Assembly: GCA_964604955.1 (NCBI GenBank)
Contig: CAZSBE010000002.1
Location: 3,032-67,031, forward strand
From: JALGWA01 sp964604955
GTDB lineage: Bacteria; Arandabacterota; Arandabacteria; Arandabacterales; JALGWA01
Reading direction: 5' to 3'
Length of the DNA stretch: 64,000 nucleotides
Shown here: in pieces, positions 32,040 through 41,152 of the stretch
Numbering within the stretch: the first letter of the stretch is position 1
Layout of the letters: each line of letters starts with the position of its first letter
Notes under the pieces: model-generated
What the model was told of the DNA's origin: nothing
What the model saw: only the letters and a program-made list of their open reading frames with translations
The model's database searches: none
Position numbers and translations under genes: made by a program

Positions 32040-33929
32040 CTAGACCAGCCTGCGCTTGTCGGCCGCCCGGCGGGTCACTCCCAGGCGGTCGAGGTGCTCG
32101 AGTATGGGGACGGCGTACTTGCGGGTGGTGTCGAGGGCGTTCTTGAGTTCGCTCACCGTGGCCTCTCCGTGTTCGTTGAGATATTCGGTGACCCTCCTTG
32201 TGGCCTCCTCGATTGCCCGCCCGTGCACGTAGAGGCCGGCATCGAGTTTGACCACGGTCCCCTCCTCCACCAGGAGGCGCATGACCTTGTTCAGGGTCGC
32301 GCCGTCTGTATGAGCGGCTCTGGCAATGTCGCTCTCTGAGGGAGTCTGGAACATGCGGTCTTCAAGCAGACGCAGCACGGTGTCCCTCGCCGCCTTCTCC
32401 CCCGGGCCGAGCTCAACGTCGCTCGAACCCATCCTCACCCTGCCCTTCCGCGCGAACACGCCGCCCTCGCCGGCGAGCCTGTCGAGAACCCAGTTGAGCA
32501 GGCCGTCCGGAAGCCCGGTCTTCTCCCTCAGCTCTTCCTTGGACATGCCCCACTCGAGCTTGTTGCGAGACTGGTAGGCCGCAAGCGTCTCCGCGATGCC
32601 CCTCTCCAGGCCGTCGAGCACGTCCGCGTGAATGAACGCTCCCGGGGCGGTCTCGCAGAGCCGGCCCCTCTCGACGAGCGACACCGCTACCGACGCGGCT
32701 TCGGGGCGGGTGAGCGTGAGGCGTTTCCTGACGTCCTCCAGCGAAGCGTCGTGGGCGTATCTCCTGAAATGGGCTTCGACTATTTCATCGGGCGTCCCGG
32801 CCGCAAGCAGACCCAGAAACTCGCCGACTTGGGAGTCCTTCTTCCTGTGCCTGCCCGCTCTCGTGTCGAGGACCCGGCCTCCCCCGATTGTGGCCGGCGG
32901 CGAATAGGTCCTTACGACGAACCGGTCGCCGAAGGCGGCCACGACCGGCTTCTCGAGCCTTACCTGTACGAAAGTCTTCTCCCCCGGGTTTGCCTGGTTC
33001 GCGCCCACTACGAATGCCCGCCCCAGGGTCTCGCTCGAGCCGAGATGAAAGCGTATGCGCGCGCCGTCCCGCAACTTCCTCTTATATGACGGCAGAAGGT
33101 AGAGCTCGGTATCGACCATGGACGTCACTTCGAATTCACCCGGGGTAACGACGCATGCGCCGCGGTCGACGCCGTCCCTGTCCACCCCGTGAAGGGCGAC
33201 AGCCGTCCGCTGCCCGGCGTAGGCCCGCTCGACCTTCTCGTCGTGCACTTCAACGCCCCGCACTCGCACGCTCACGCCACCGGGGAGCACATCGAGCCGG
33301 TCGTCCCTCGCAATGGCCCCCGACCAGAGCGTCCCCGTTACCACGGTGCCGAAACCGGTCATGGAAAAGACCCTGTCCACCGGAAGGCGCGCGGCTTCGC
33401 CTATTGACCGGTCTTCGATCTTCCCCACCACGTCGATCATGGCCTGCATGAGCTCGTCCAGGCCCTCGCCCGTGGTCGCGGAAGTAGCGACCACCGGAGC
33501 GTCCTCGAACGGGGTGTTCTCGACGAATTTCTCCACCTCTTCGCGCACCAGCTCCACCATCTCTGGCCCGGCTAGATCGGTCTTGGTGAGCGCGAAGACG
33601 GCATGCCTGATGCCGAGCAAAGAGATGATGTCGAAGTGCTCCCTGGTCTGGGGCATTATGCCCTCATCGGCGGCGACGACGAAGAGAACGGCGTCAATCC
33701 CGCCCACGCCCGCCAGCATGTTCTTGACGAAGCGCTCGTGCCCCGGAACGTCGACGATTCCCATTCGGGTTCCGTCGGGAAGGTCGATCCGCGCGAAGCC
33801 CAGGTCGATGGAAATGCCGCGTTCTTTCTCTTCCTTCAGGCGGTCGGTGTCGACGCCGGTCAGCGCCTTGATGAGAGCGGTCTTGCCGTGGTCGATATGT
33901 CCGGCTGTGCCCAGGACGATTCTTCGCAC
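32040..33929 (-). CDS. selB: Selenocysteine-specific elongation factor SelB
   Basis: A 629-residue EF-Tu-like GTPase that delivers Sec-tRNA to SECIS-marked UGA codons. G motifs: GHIDHGKTALIKALTG, VDVPGHERFVKNM, TKTD. The middle has the EF-Tu domain II pattern (VFSMTGFGTVVTGTLWSG), and the C-terminal ~250 residues form the winged-helix repeats that bind the SECIS (for example SKEELREKTGLPDGLLNWVL). The GTG start follows GGAGGACC. It ends a rho-to-selB operon. No selA, selD, tRNA-Sec or UGA-containing gene is visible in the window. Confidence 0.95.
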   Translation of the reverse strand: MRRIVLGTAGHIDHGKTALIKALTGVDTDRLKEEKERGISIDLGFARIDLPDGTRMGIVDVPGHERFVKNMLAGVGGIDAVLFVVAADEGIMPQTREHFDIISLLGIRHAVFALTKTDLAGPEMVELVREEVEKFVENTPFEDAPVVATSATTGEGLDELMQAMIDVVGKIEDRSIGEAARLPVDRVFSMTGFGTVVTGTLWSGAIARDDRLDVLPGGVSVRVRGVEVHDEKVERAYAGQRTAVALHGVDRDGVDRGACVVTPGEFEVTSMVDTELYLLPSYKRKLRDGARIRFHLGSSETLGRAFVVGANQANPGEKTFVQVRLEKPVVAAFGDRFVVRTYSPPATIGGGRVLDTRAGRHRKKDSQVGEFLGLLAAGTPDEIVEAHFRRYAHDASLEDVRKRLTLTRPEAASVAVSLVERGRLCETAPGAFIHADVLDGLERGIAETLAAYQSRNKLEWGMSKEELREKTGLPDGLLNWVLDRLAGEGGVFARKGRVRMGSSDVELGPGEKAARDTVLRLLEDRMFQTPSESDIARAAHTDGATLNKVMRLLVEEGTVVKLDAGLYVHGRAIEEATRRVTEYLNEHGEATVSELKNALDTTRKYAVPILEHLDRLGVTRRAADKRRLV

Positions 33930-33946
33930 TTCCGGTCCTCCGTGCC

Positions 33947-35200
33947 CTATTCGGGCACTCTCTCGATGTCGGCGCCGAGGCCGCGCAGCTTCTCCTCTAT
34001 TGCCTCATAGCCGCGGTCTATGTGATACACGCGCGAAACGTGCGTTTCGCCCTCCGCGACGAGCCCTGCCAGTACGAGGGCGGCGCTTGCCCTCAGGTCG
34101 GTCGCCATCACCGGGGCCCCGCTCAGCGTCTTCACGTACCCGACCTGGGCGGTGCTTCCGCTGAGCTTGATATCGGCGCCCAGGCGCCTGAGCTCGGGCA
34201 CATGCGTGAACCGGTCCCGGAATATGGTTTCACTTATTATGCTCGTGCCCCTGGCGACGGTCATGAGTGCCATGAACTGGGCCTGCATGTCGGTGGGGAA
34301 GCCCGGATATGGCGCGGTCACGACATCCACCGAGTTCAGGAGCTTCTTGCCGTTGATCTGGAGCCGCGTCCTCGAGACCTCCACTCCGACTCCGCACTGG
34401 ACCAGCTTGACCGTAACCGACTCGACATGCTCGGGAACGCAGTCGACGATCTCGATCCGGCCGGCGGTTATCGCTCCGGCAACCATATAGGTGGCCGTCT
34501 CGACGCGGTCCGGCACTATCTTGAATTCCGCGGGAGAGAGCTCGTCCACGCCGTCGATTGTTATGACGTCGCTGCCAGCTCCGCTTACTTTCCCGCCCAT
34601 CAGGTTCAGGAAATCGGCGAGGGCCGTGATCTCGGGCTCCCTGGCCGCGTTGGTGATGACGGTCTGTCCCCTGGCGCGGCTCGCCGCCATCATGGTATTG
34701 GCGGTGGCTCCCACGCTGGGCGAGGAAAAGGTGACATGGCTGCCCTTGAGCCGCCGCACGTCTGCCTTGATATAGCCGTGGTCTATGTCGACATTCGCTC
34801 CCAGTTCGCGCATCGCTCTTATGTGAAGGTCGACCGGCCGCGGCCCCCAGGCGCAGCCGCCGGGAAGCGAAACCCTGGCCTTGCCCACGGACGCGAGCAG
34901 AGGGCCAAGCACGTATATGGATGCCCGCATCTTCCTCACGAGATCGTAGGGCGCCTCGTGGCTCACGACCTCGCTCGAGTCTATAGTGAGAACGTCGCCA
35001 TCCCACCGGGACTTGACCCCGAGCTGCTCCAGCACCGCGGCCATGGAGGCCACGTCTTTGAGCCGCGGAACGTTCCTTATCACCGAAACGCCCCGCGTGA
35101 GAAGACACGCGGTCATCACGGGAAGCACGGCGTTCTTGGCGCCGCCTATCTTCACCCGGCCCTTGAGCCTCTTGCCGCCTCTCACTACGATCTTGTCCAT
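33947..35200 (-). CDS. murA: UDP-N-acetylglucosamine 1-carboxyvinyltransferase
   Basis: A 417-residue EPSP-synthase-fold enzyme, the first committed step of peptidoglycan synthesis. The reactive cysteine is Cys116 in LPGGCAWGPRPVDLH, so a fosfomycin-sensitive form is expected. KIGGAKNAVLPVM at the start and TAPYPGFPTDMQAQFMALM in the second half are diagnostic. Its ATG directly follows the prmC stop (TAA then ATG). Confidence 0.96.
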   Translation of the reverse strand: MDKIVVRGGKRLKGRVKIGGAKNAVLPVMTACLLTRGVSVIRNVPRLKDVASMAAVLEQLGVKSRWDGDVLTIDSSEVVSHEAPYDLVRKMRASIYVLGPLLASVGKARVSLPGGCAWGPRPVDLHIRAMRELGANVDIDHGYIKADVRRLKGSHVTFSSPSVGATANTMMAASRARGQTVITNAAREPEITALADFLNLMGGKVSGAGSDVITIDGVDELSPAEFKIVPDRVETATYMVAGAITAGRIEIVDCVPEHVESVTVKLVQCGVGVEVSRTRLQINGKKLLNSVDVVTAPYPGFPTDMQAQFMALMTVARGTSIISETIFRDRFTHVPELRRLGADIKLSGSTAQVGYVKTLSGAPVMATDLRASAALVLAGLVAEGETHVSRVYHIDRGYEAIEEKLRGLGADIERVPE

Positions 35201-36079
35201 TTACGCCATCCTCGCGGTTATGACCCTGTCTCTTCCCGAGAGGTCCTTGACGACCCCGACGGCAGCCGCGCCCGCCCCTTCAAGCAGCCGGCCTACGGCT
35301 TCGCCCTGGTCCGGCGCCACCTCGAGCGCCACCAGCGCCCCCCTCGACAATATAGACGGAAGGGCCGGGATGATTCTTCTTACGAATTCCAGGCCGTCCT
35401 CTCCCCCGTCCAGGGCTGCCCGGGGCTCGTGGTCCCGGACTTCGGGTTCAAGGCCGGCGATGTCGGCGGCGCGGACATAAGGAGGATTGCAGACGAAGAT
35501 GTCGAAGCCTCCCCCGCCGTCGGTCTCTCTCAAGAAACTTATACCATCTCCCACGATGAACTGCATGAGGTTTTCGACGCCGTGCCTGGAGGCATTCGCC
35601 CTGGCCGTATCGACCGAAACCGCCGAAACGTCCGTCGCGACCATGCTGAGGAGGGCGCCTCTCTCCATGCCGAGCACGCAGGCGAGGCTCACGCAGATGA
35701 CGCCCGAGCCCGTGCCCATCTCGATAATCTTCAGCCGGCCGGCGCCTGCCGCTTTCGCCTTCTCAATAACGCACTCGACGAGCACCTCCGTTTCCGGGCG
35801 CGGGATGAACACACCTTCGCGCAGCCCGAAGGCGAGCGACATGAATTCGCACTCCCCCGTTATGTACTGCAGCGGATATCTCCCGGCCCGCCGCCGCGCG
35901 AGCTCCAGCAACCGCTCCGCGTCCCCCGGTGAGACATCCCGCTCGCCATCGAGATAGAGGCCGGTCCTGGTGAGACCGAGAACGTGACCGGCGATGATCT
36001 CGGCCTCGGTCCTGGCCGTGGATATGCCCGCCCCGGAGAGTATATGCTCGACCGAGGTTACGAGAGCGACAATAGACAA
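35201..36079 (-). CDS. prmC: Release factor glutamine methyltransferase PrmC
   Basis: A 292-residue methyltransferase that modifies the GGQ glutamine of release factors. The N-terminal helical domain (residues 1-90) is followed by the catalytic domain with GTGSGVICVSLA (motif I) and the substrate-binding NPPY in VCNPPYVRAADI. The start appears to be a TTG at 36077-36079 with AAGG upstream. It lies 31 bases after its substrate gene prfA, the common gene order. Confidence 0.93.
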   Translation of the reverse strand: MSIVALVTSVEHILSGAGISTARTEAEIIAGHVLGLTRTGLYLDGERDVSPGDAERLLELARRRAGRYPLQYITGECEFMSLAFGLREGVFIPRPETEVLVECVIEKAKAAGAGRLKIIEMGTGSGVICVSLACVLGMERGALLSMVATDVSAVSVDTARANASRHGVENLMQFIVGDGISFLRETDGGGGFDIFVCNPPYVRAADIAGLEPEVRDHEPRAALDGGEDGLEFVRRIIPALPSILSRGALVALEVAPDQGEAVGRLLEGAGAAAVGVVKDLSGRDRVITARMA

Positions 36080-36110
36080 CGTGGTGCCTTCCTTTACCTG
36101 AAGGCCGGCA

Positions 36111-37181
36111 TCAGAAGCCGGTGGACTCTATTCTCTGCTGAGTGTCATGGACCCTGAGGGCATCGATTATCTCGTCGAGGTCTCCGTCGAGCACCCCGTC
36201 GAGCTTATGGAGGGTGAGGCTTATCCTGTGGTCGGTGACCCTTCCCTGCGGGTAGTTGTATGTCCGGATCTTCTCGCTGCGGTCGCCCTTGCCCACCTGC
36301 TGCTTGCGCTCCCTGGCCCGTTCCCGCTCCTGTTCGACCCTGGCCATTTCATAGAGGCGCGACCTCAGGACCTTAAGGGCCTTCGCCTTGTTCTTATGCT
36401 GCGACTTCTCGTCCTGGCACTGCACTACCATCCCCGTGGGAATGTGCGTGACTCTGACCGCCGAGTCCGTGGTGTTCACGCTCTGCCCTCCCGGACCCGA
36501 TGAGCGGAACACGTCGATCCTGAGTTCTTCGGGCCTGATGTCCACGTCGACTTCCCCTGCCTCCGGCAGAATGGCTACGGTCACCGCGGAAGTGTGTATG
36601 CGCCCTGATGACTCGGTGGCCGGGACCCTCTGGACGCGATGGACGCCGCTTTCGTACTTCAGCCTGCTGTATGCGCCCCGGCCCTCGACCAGGAATATGA
36701 CTTCCTTGAAACCGCCGACGCCGGTGGGGCTGGAACTCAGTATCTCGGTACTCCAGTTGTTGCCCTCGGCATACTTGGAATACATGCGGTAGAGGTCGGC
36801 GGCGAAAAGCGCGGCTTCCTCCCCGCCCGTTCCGGCCCGTATCTCCACCAGCGTGTTCTTCTCATCATTGGGGTCTTTGGGAATCAGCATCTCCTGGAGA
36901 GCCAGCTCTATCGCCTCCGCCGAAGCCTCCAGGCCCTCTATTTCCTGGCGCGCAAGCTCGGCGAGCTCGTGGTCCGCGGACGACTCTATTATCTCCTCGG
37001 CCTCGGCGATGCCCGTTTTCACCCGCTCGTACTCGCCGGCCTTCCTGACGATGCCCTCGAGTTCGCTCATCTCCCTGGAATACTCCATGAGGAGCTTGGG
37101 CTTGCTGACGATTTTCTCGTCCGAGAGCAGTTTGCCGAGCTCTTCGTACCGCTCGCAAGCTCTTCTGAGCGCGTCCCGCAT
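36111..37181 (-). CDS. prfA: Peptide chain release factor 1
   Basis: About 356 residues. GGQ motif in SSGPGGQSVNTTDSAVR and the RF1-type codon-reading tripeptide PAT in RVPATESSGRIHTSA identify RF1 (UAA/UAG). The start ATG (37179-37181) overlaps the DUF1385 stop in TAATG. An in-frame open stretch continues some 200 codons upstream, but it only reads antisense-like composition over the DUF1385 gene and is rejected. Confidence 0.96.
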   Translation of the reverse strand: MRDALRRACERYEELGKLLSDEKIVSKPKLLMEYSREMSELEGIVRKAGEYERVKTGIAEAEEIIESSADHELAELARQEIEGLEASAEAIELALQEMLIPKDPNDEKNTLVEIRAGTGGEEAALFAADLYRMYSKYAEGNNWSTEILSSSPTGVGGFKEVIFLVEGRGAYSRLKYESGVHRVQRVPATESSGRIHTSAVTVAILPEAGEVDVDIRPEELRIDVFRSSGPGGQSVNTTDSAVRVTHIPTGMVVQCQDEKSQHKNKAKALKVLRSRLYEMARVEQERERARERKQQVGKGDRSEKIRTYNYPQGRVTDHRISLTLHKLDGVLDGDLDEIIDALRVHDTQQRIESTGF

Positions 37182-38143
37182 TACTCGGCTTCCTCCATGT
37201 GCAGCGCGCGCTTCAGGGCGTCGAGCGCGACCTCTATCTGGTCGTCGCTCGGCTCGCGCGTCGTGAACTTCTGCAGGAGCAGTCCAGGCGCCGTGATTAT
37301 CCTGAGCAGAGCACCGCCCGTCTGCCGGCCCGCCCATCGCGTTATCTCGAACGAGATGCCCGCTATGAGCGGTACCAGCGCGAACCTGCGGAGCCTGTCG
37401 CTGACGCTTTCGGGCCGCCCCAGGAATATGAAAACGACTATGGCTATGACCATTACGATCAGGAGAAAGCTGGTCCCGCACCGCCTGTGCCTCGTAGTAT
37501 GGCTCCTGGCGTTCTCCAGCGTCAGTTCCTGCCCGTCCTCGTAGGTCGTGATGCACTTGTGCTCGGCGCCGTGGTATTCGAAGACCCTCCGCATGTCCCG
37601 CCACATCGAGATGAGCCCGAGGTACAGGAAGAAGATCGCCAGGCGCACCAGGCCGTCGACTATGTTGAAGAGTATGCTTCCCTTCACGCCGACGTACTCC
37701 GCGATGACGAGCGGCAGCCAGAAGAAGAGAAGCATACCTAGGACCAGCGCGATCACGATGGTGCCGCCCATTGAGAGATTCGCCTTCCATCCGCCGGACC
37801 CGGGCCCGCTCCCGGCCGCTTCGGCGGCCGGCGGCTCCGCCTCCTGCTCCGCGGGCTCTCCTGCATCAGCGGCCTTGTCCTTCGCGGCTTCCGCGGATGC
37901 TATCTCGGCGGAATAGGAGAGCGACTTGATGCCGATGAACAGGGTCTCGAAGAGCGAGATCGCTCCCCTCAGGACCGGTATGCCGAGGACCCTGTTCCTC
38001 TTGGTCACCGAGACATAGGGTTCGGTCCTGTGTATTATCCGGCCGTCGGGCTTGCGCACGCTGGTCACTACGAGATTGGGGGACCGCATCATCACGCCTT
38101 CGATGACAGCTTGTCCCCCTATAGTGAGGCTATCGTTCTTCAA
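37181..38143 (-). CDS. DUF1385 multi-spanning membrane protein
   Basis: A 320-residue DUF1385 protein. It opens with the signature IGGQAVIEGVMMRSPN, then VTKRNRVLGIPVLRGAISLF; a His-rich EYHGAEHKCITTYE and HTTRHRRCGTSFLLIVMVI follow. Three or more membrane helices lie at about 125-150, 160-185 and 245-275. The Ala/Glu/Pro-rich loop near 95-120 is lineage-specific. The family is conserved between rpmE and prfA in many bacteria but has no settled function; a metal-dependent role is guessed from the histidines. TTG start with GGTGA upstream. Confidence 0.9.
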   Translation of the reverse strand: MKNDSLTIGGQAVIEGVMMRSPNLVVTSVRKPDGRIIHRTEPYVSVTKRNRVLGIPVLRGAISLFETLFIGIKSLSYSAEIASAEAAKDKAADAGEPAEQEAEPPAAEAAGSGPGSGGWKANLSMGGTIVIALVLGMLLFFWLPLVIAEYVGVKGSILFNIVDGLVRLAIFFLYLGLISMWRDMRRVFEYHGAEHKCITTYEDGQELTLENARSHTTRHRRCGTSFLLIVMVIAIVVFIFLGRPESVSDRLRRFALVPLIAGISFEITRWAGRQTGGALLRIITAPGLLLQKFTTREPSDDQIEVALDALKRALHMEEAE

Positions 38144-38153
38144 ACGATGTCAC

Positions 38154-38399
38154 CTATTTCTCTTCTGCCGTCCCTGTTTCCTCTGCGTCCTCGTCGTCCG
38201 CCTTGAGGCCGTATTTCTTCCTGAACCTCTCCACCCTGCCGGCTGAGTCGACGAGCTTCTGCTTGCCGGTGAAGAAGGGATGGCAGGCTGAACAGATGTC
38301 GACGCGAATCTCGGGGGAAGTCGAACGCGTCTCGACCACGTTCCCGCATACGCATATTATCTTCGACGGTACGTACTTGGGATGAATGCCTTTCTTCAC
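38154..38399 (-). CDS. rpmE: 50S ribosomal protein L31 (zinc-binding form)
   Basis: An 81-residue L31 with the four-cysteine zinc site (CVCGNVV and CSACHPFF) of the zinc-dependent paralogue, and the family segment FFTGKQKLVDSAGRVERFRKKYG, followed by an acidic tail. GTG start with GGAGGG upstream. It lies between rho and DUF1385. Confidence 0.95.
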   Translation of the reverse strand: MKKGIHPKYVPSKIICVCGNVVETRSTSPEIRVDICSACHPFFTGKQKLVDSAGRVERFRKKYGLKADDEDAEETGTAEEK

Positions 38400-38434
38400 T
38401 TCGTGACCCTCCTCAATCGCTCATAAAGTACGGC

Positions 38435-38452
38435 GGGCGGCAAAGGCCGCCC
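38435..38452 (-). other. GC-rich hairpin between rho and rpmE
   Basis: Perfect 7-bp stem GGGCGGC/GCCGCCC with a four-base loop in the 77-base rho-rpmE gap. No U run follows, so it is not a canonical intrinsic terminator. L31 mRNAs often have structured leaders for autoregulation; that role is possible but not shown. Confidence 0.4.
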
Positions 38453-38476
38453 ACCCATCGCTCAATCTATGCTAAC

Positions 38477-39745
38477 CTAAGTGTTCATCGTCTTCAAGAA
38501 CATCTTGTTGGACTTGGCCTTGGCGAGCCTTCCGACCAGGAACTCCATGGCCTCGATCTGGTTCTTGTCGCTCAGGAACTTACGCAGTATCCAGACCTTG
38601 TTGAGCTCCTCGGGGCTCAGGAGCAGCTCCTCCTTGCGCGTGCCGGACCGGTTCAGGTCTATGGCCGGGAACACTCTCCGGTCGGCGATCTTCCTGTCCA
38701 GCACGAGTTCCATGTTGCCCGTACCCTTGAACTCCTCGAAAATGACGTCGTCCATGCGGCTGCCCGTGTCGATGAGCGCCGTCGCTATGATGGTGAGGCT
38801 CCCGCCCTCTTCGATGTTCCGCGCGGCTCCGAAAAAGCGCTTGGGCCACTGCAGGGCGTTCGAGTCTATACCGCCGGAGAGAATCTTCCCGCTGTGCGGA
38901 ATCACCGCGTTATTCGCGCGGGCCAGCCTGGTGATACTGTCTAAGAGAATCACCACGTCCTTGCCGTGCTCGGTCAGGCGCTTGGCCTTCTCCATCACCA
39001 TATTGGCTACCTGCACGTGCCTCTGGGGCGGCTCGTCGAAGGTAGAGGAGATGACCTCGCCCTTGACGCTTCGCTCCATGTCCGTCACCTCTTCGGGACG
39101 CTCGTCAATGAGAAGCACGATAAGTTCGATCTCGGGGTGGTTGGTGGTCATCGCGTTGGCGATGCTCTGCAGAAGCATGGTCTTGCCGGCCCGGGGGGGC
39201 GAGACGATGAGCCCGCGCTGGCCCTTCCCGATCGGTATGAACAGATTTACGATCCTCGTCGAGAGGTCTTTCGGGTTCCATTCGAGTTCGACCCGCTGAT
39301 CCGGATACAGGGGCGTCAGGTTGTCGAACAGAATCCTCTCCTTCGCCACGTCGGGATTCTCCATGTTGACGGCTTCAACCCTCAGGAGGGCGAAGTAGCG
39401 CTCGTTGTCCTTGGGCGGCCTGACCTGCCCCGAGACTGTGTCGCCGGTCCTCAGGTCGAATTTCTTTATCTGCGACGGAGAAACATATATGTCGTCGGGG
39501 CCCGGCAGGTATGAGTAGTCCGGGCTTCTCAAGAACCCGTACCCGTCATCCAGTATCTCGAGCACGCCCTGCGAGAAGATCAGTCCGTTCTTCTCCGTCT
39601 GTGCCTCCAGGATCTTGAAAATCAACTCCTGCTTGCGCAGACCTGTGATGCCGTCGATCTTGAGATCTTTCGCGAACCCTACAAGATCCGACATGGTCTT
39701 GGTTTTCAACTCGGCAATATCCATGTTATCTACATCTTTAGGCAT
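38477..39745 (-). CDS. rho: Transcription termination factor Rho
   Basis: A 422-residue RNA-dependent ATPase. The N-terminal Rho-N helix (KTMSDLVGFAKDLKIDGITG) is followed by the cold-shock-like RNA-binding domain (GVLEILDDGYGFLRSPDYSYLP) and the ATPase domain with Walker A SPPRAGKTMLLQ and VILLDSITRLARANN. SD GGAG precedes the ATG. First gene of the seven-gene operon to selB; a long leader of about 200 bases fits rho autoregulation. Confidence 0.97.
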   Translation of the reverse strand: MPKDVDNMDIAELKTKTMSDLVGFAKDLKIDGITGLRKQELIFKILEAQTEKNGLIFSQGVLEILDDGYGFLRSPDYSYLPGPDDIYVSPSQIKKFDLRTGDTVSGQVRPPKDNERYFALLRVEAVNMENPDVAKERILFDNLTPLYPDQRVELEWNPKDLSTRIVNLFIPIGKGQRGLIVSPPRAGKTMLLQSIANAMTTNHPEIELIVLLIDERPEEVTDMERSVKGEVISSTFDEPPQRHVQVANMVMEKAKRLTEHGKDVVILLDSITRLARANNAVIPHSGKILSGGIDSNALQWPKRFFGAARNIEEGGSLTIIATALIDTGSRMDDVIFEEFKGTGNMELVLDRKIADRRVFPAIDLNRSGTRKEELLLSPEELNKVWILRKFLSDKNQIEAMEFLVGRLAKAKSNKMFLKTMNT

Positions 39746-39957
39746 AATGCTCCACCACCCCCAGGTGTTAGAATCTGTGTCGACAGCTCATGAGTGAGTC
39801 TTCCGGCGAATCTCTTCATCCGATGAATTCAGTTCCTTCCCCTGCGGGCAGTCCGCGCACGCCGACGACATTGATTGCCATGCTGAGACTCTTAACAAGG
39901 GTCGGATGTCAATTAATGAGATACCGATTAGGAATGCGTGTTTCTGACTCTGTAATA

Positions 39958-39986
39958 ATGCTAAATCAGTCTCGCTGTATTGTCAA
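39958..39986 (-). promoter_or_regulatory. Promoter of the rho operon
   Basis: Minus strand TTGACA, 17-base spacer, TAGCAT (-10 at 39958-39963) in a noticeably AT-rich stretch, leaving a leader of about 200 bases before rho. Confidence 0.65.
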
Positions 39987-39997
39987 GACCTAAGAGA

Positions 39998-41047
39998 CTA
40001 CTCTCCTCGCATCTCCTTTGCCTTCGTGAATTCCGCGACAGCCTCGGCCGTCCTACCGGACTTGGTATATGCCGTCCCCAGCAGCTCGTGGTATTCAGCC
40101 TTGTCACTGAAGGCGATCAGCTGCGTCAGCGTCTCGATCGCGGCGTCGTAGTTCTCCGTCTTCACGTACGAGAACCCGAGCCTGTACAGCGAATCCTCGT
40201 AAAGCTCGGGACTGGCATCCTTCGACCCCGCGGCGGCCTTCTGGAAAGCCATCCCGGCCTCCGCGTACATCTTGCGGTTGAAGTAGGCCGCGCCGAGGCT
40301 GAACTGAAGATCGTAGTCCTCAGGCTCTAAATCGGCAGCCCTGGCAAAGCTCTCAAGCGCTTTGTCGTAATCTTCGAGAGTAAAGGAAACATCGCCCAGC
40401 GCCATGAGCCCGTCGACGTCATCCGGCGCGACTTCGACGATCTTGGCGAAGGCTTCCTGCGCCTTGGCCAGGTTGCCGGCGTTGCGGTAGCTGATCCCCA
40501 GATTCCTCCAGCCCTCCACATATGTCGGGTCGACCTCCACTGCCTTCTGGAACGCCTCCAGCGCCTTGACCTGGGGTTCCGGCACGGCGTCCGTGGCCTC
40601 GGAATTGGAGTAGGCCACGCCCAGATTCACCCATCCGACCGGGTCCTCATCGTATATCGACGTGGCCATATCGAACTGGTAAATCGCCTCCTTGAAGTTA
40701 TCCGTGGAGAGAGCCGTGATCCCGTACTTGGCGTGCTCGACGAAGTAACCCCTCTGCATCTCCTTCACCTGCATTCTCTTCTCGTCGTCCGGGGCTTTCT
40801 CCCGCGCGGCTTCGAAATAGACTTTGGCCTCCGCGTACTTGTCCTGCTCTGCAAGGGAGCGCGCCAGGAAGGTGAGGGCCTCCCAGTTGTCGGGGTCTTC
40901 CTCAACGGCCTGCCTGAAGGCGGTCTCGGCCTGCTTGTAGTCCTTGTGCTGGAAGAAGTAGGTTTTTCCGCTCCTGAAGGCCGTGGAACCGCCGCAGCCT
41001 ATGGCGATAATCGTAGCCAGAATTATGACGAACTTCACCGTCCTCAT
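39998..41047 (-). CDS. TPR-repeat lipoprotein
   Basis: About 349 residues. It begins MRTVKFVIILATIIAIGCGG, a type II signal peptide with a Cys at the lipobox, so it should be lipid-anchored. The rest is at least eight TPR units (for example YKQAETAFRQAVEEDPDNWE; PTYVEGWRNLGISYRNAGN). Such proteins act as scaffolds at the envelope. AAAGGAGG precedes the ATG at 41045-41047. It is a single-gene unit with its own promoter and a palindromic candidate operator. Confidence 0.88.
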   Translation of the reverse strand: MRTVKFVIILATIIAIGCGGSTAFRSGKTYFFQHKDYKQAETAFRQAVEEDPDNWEALTFLARSLAEQDKYAEAKVYFEAAREKAPDDEKRMQVKEMQRGYFVEHAKYGITALSTDNFKEAIYQFDMATSIYDEDPVGWVNLGVAYSNSEATDAVPEPQVKALEAFQKAVEVDPTYVEGWRNLGISYRNAGNLAKAQEAFAKIVEVAPDDVDGLMALGDVSFTLEDYDKALESFARAADLEPEDYDLQFSLGAAYFNRKMYAEAGMAFQKAAAGSKDASPELYEDSLYRLGFSYVKTENYDAAIETLTQLIAFSDKAEYHELLGTAYTKSGRTAEAVAEFTKAKEMRGE

Positions 41048-41076
41048 TGTTCCCTCCTTTTCAATCGCTATACTCC

Positions 41077-41093
41077 GTACGACACTATCGTAC
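41077..41093. promoter_or_regulatory. Palindromic candidate operator
   Basis: Perfect inverted repeat GTACGA-CACTA-TCGTAC overlapping the -10 box of the TPR lipoprotein promoter. Position and symmetry suit a dimeric repressor. Confidence 0.5.
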
Positions 41094-41112
41094 AAAGAAA
41101 ATGGCTTGTCAA
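41084..41112 (-). promoter_or_regulatory. Promoter of the TPR lipoprotein gene
   Basis: Minus strand TTGACA, 17-base spacer, GATAGT (-10 at 41084-41089), about 40 bases before the ATG. Confidence 0.65.
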
Positions 41113-41152
41113 GCTAATAGGATTTTGGGCGCGTTCGGCCCCTGAGAGGCCT

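Noticed and set aside
36111..37790. A 559-residue RF1 with a long N-terminal extension
   Set aside because: The extension overlaps the DUF1385 gene in another frame, has high-GC shadow composition and no homology to RF1; the TAATG overlap sets the start.
38435..38452. Intrinsic terminator between rho and rpmE
   Set aside because: The hairpin is good, but no U tract follows, and the gene order suggests continued transcription.
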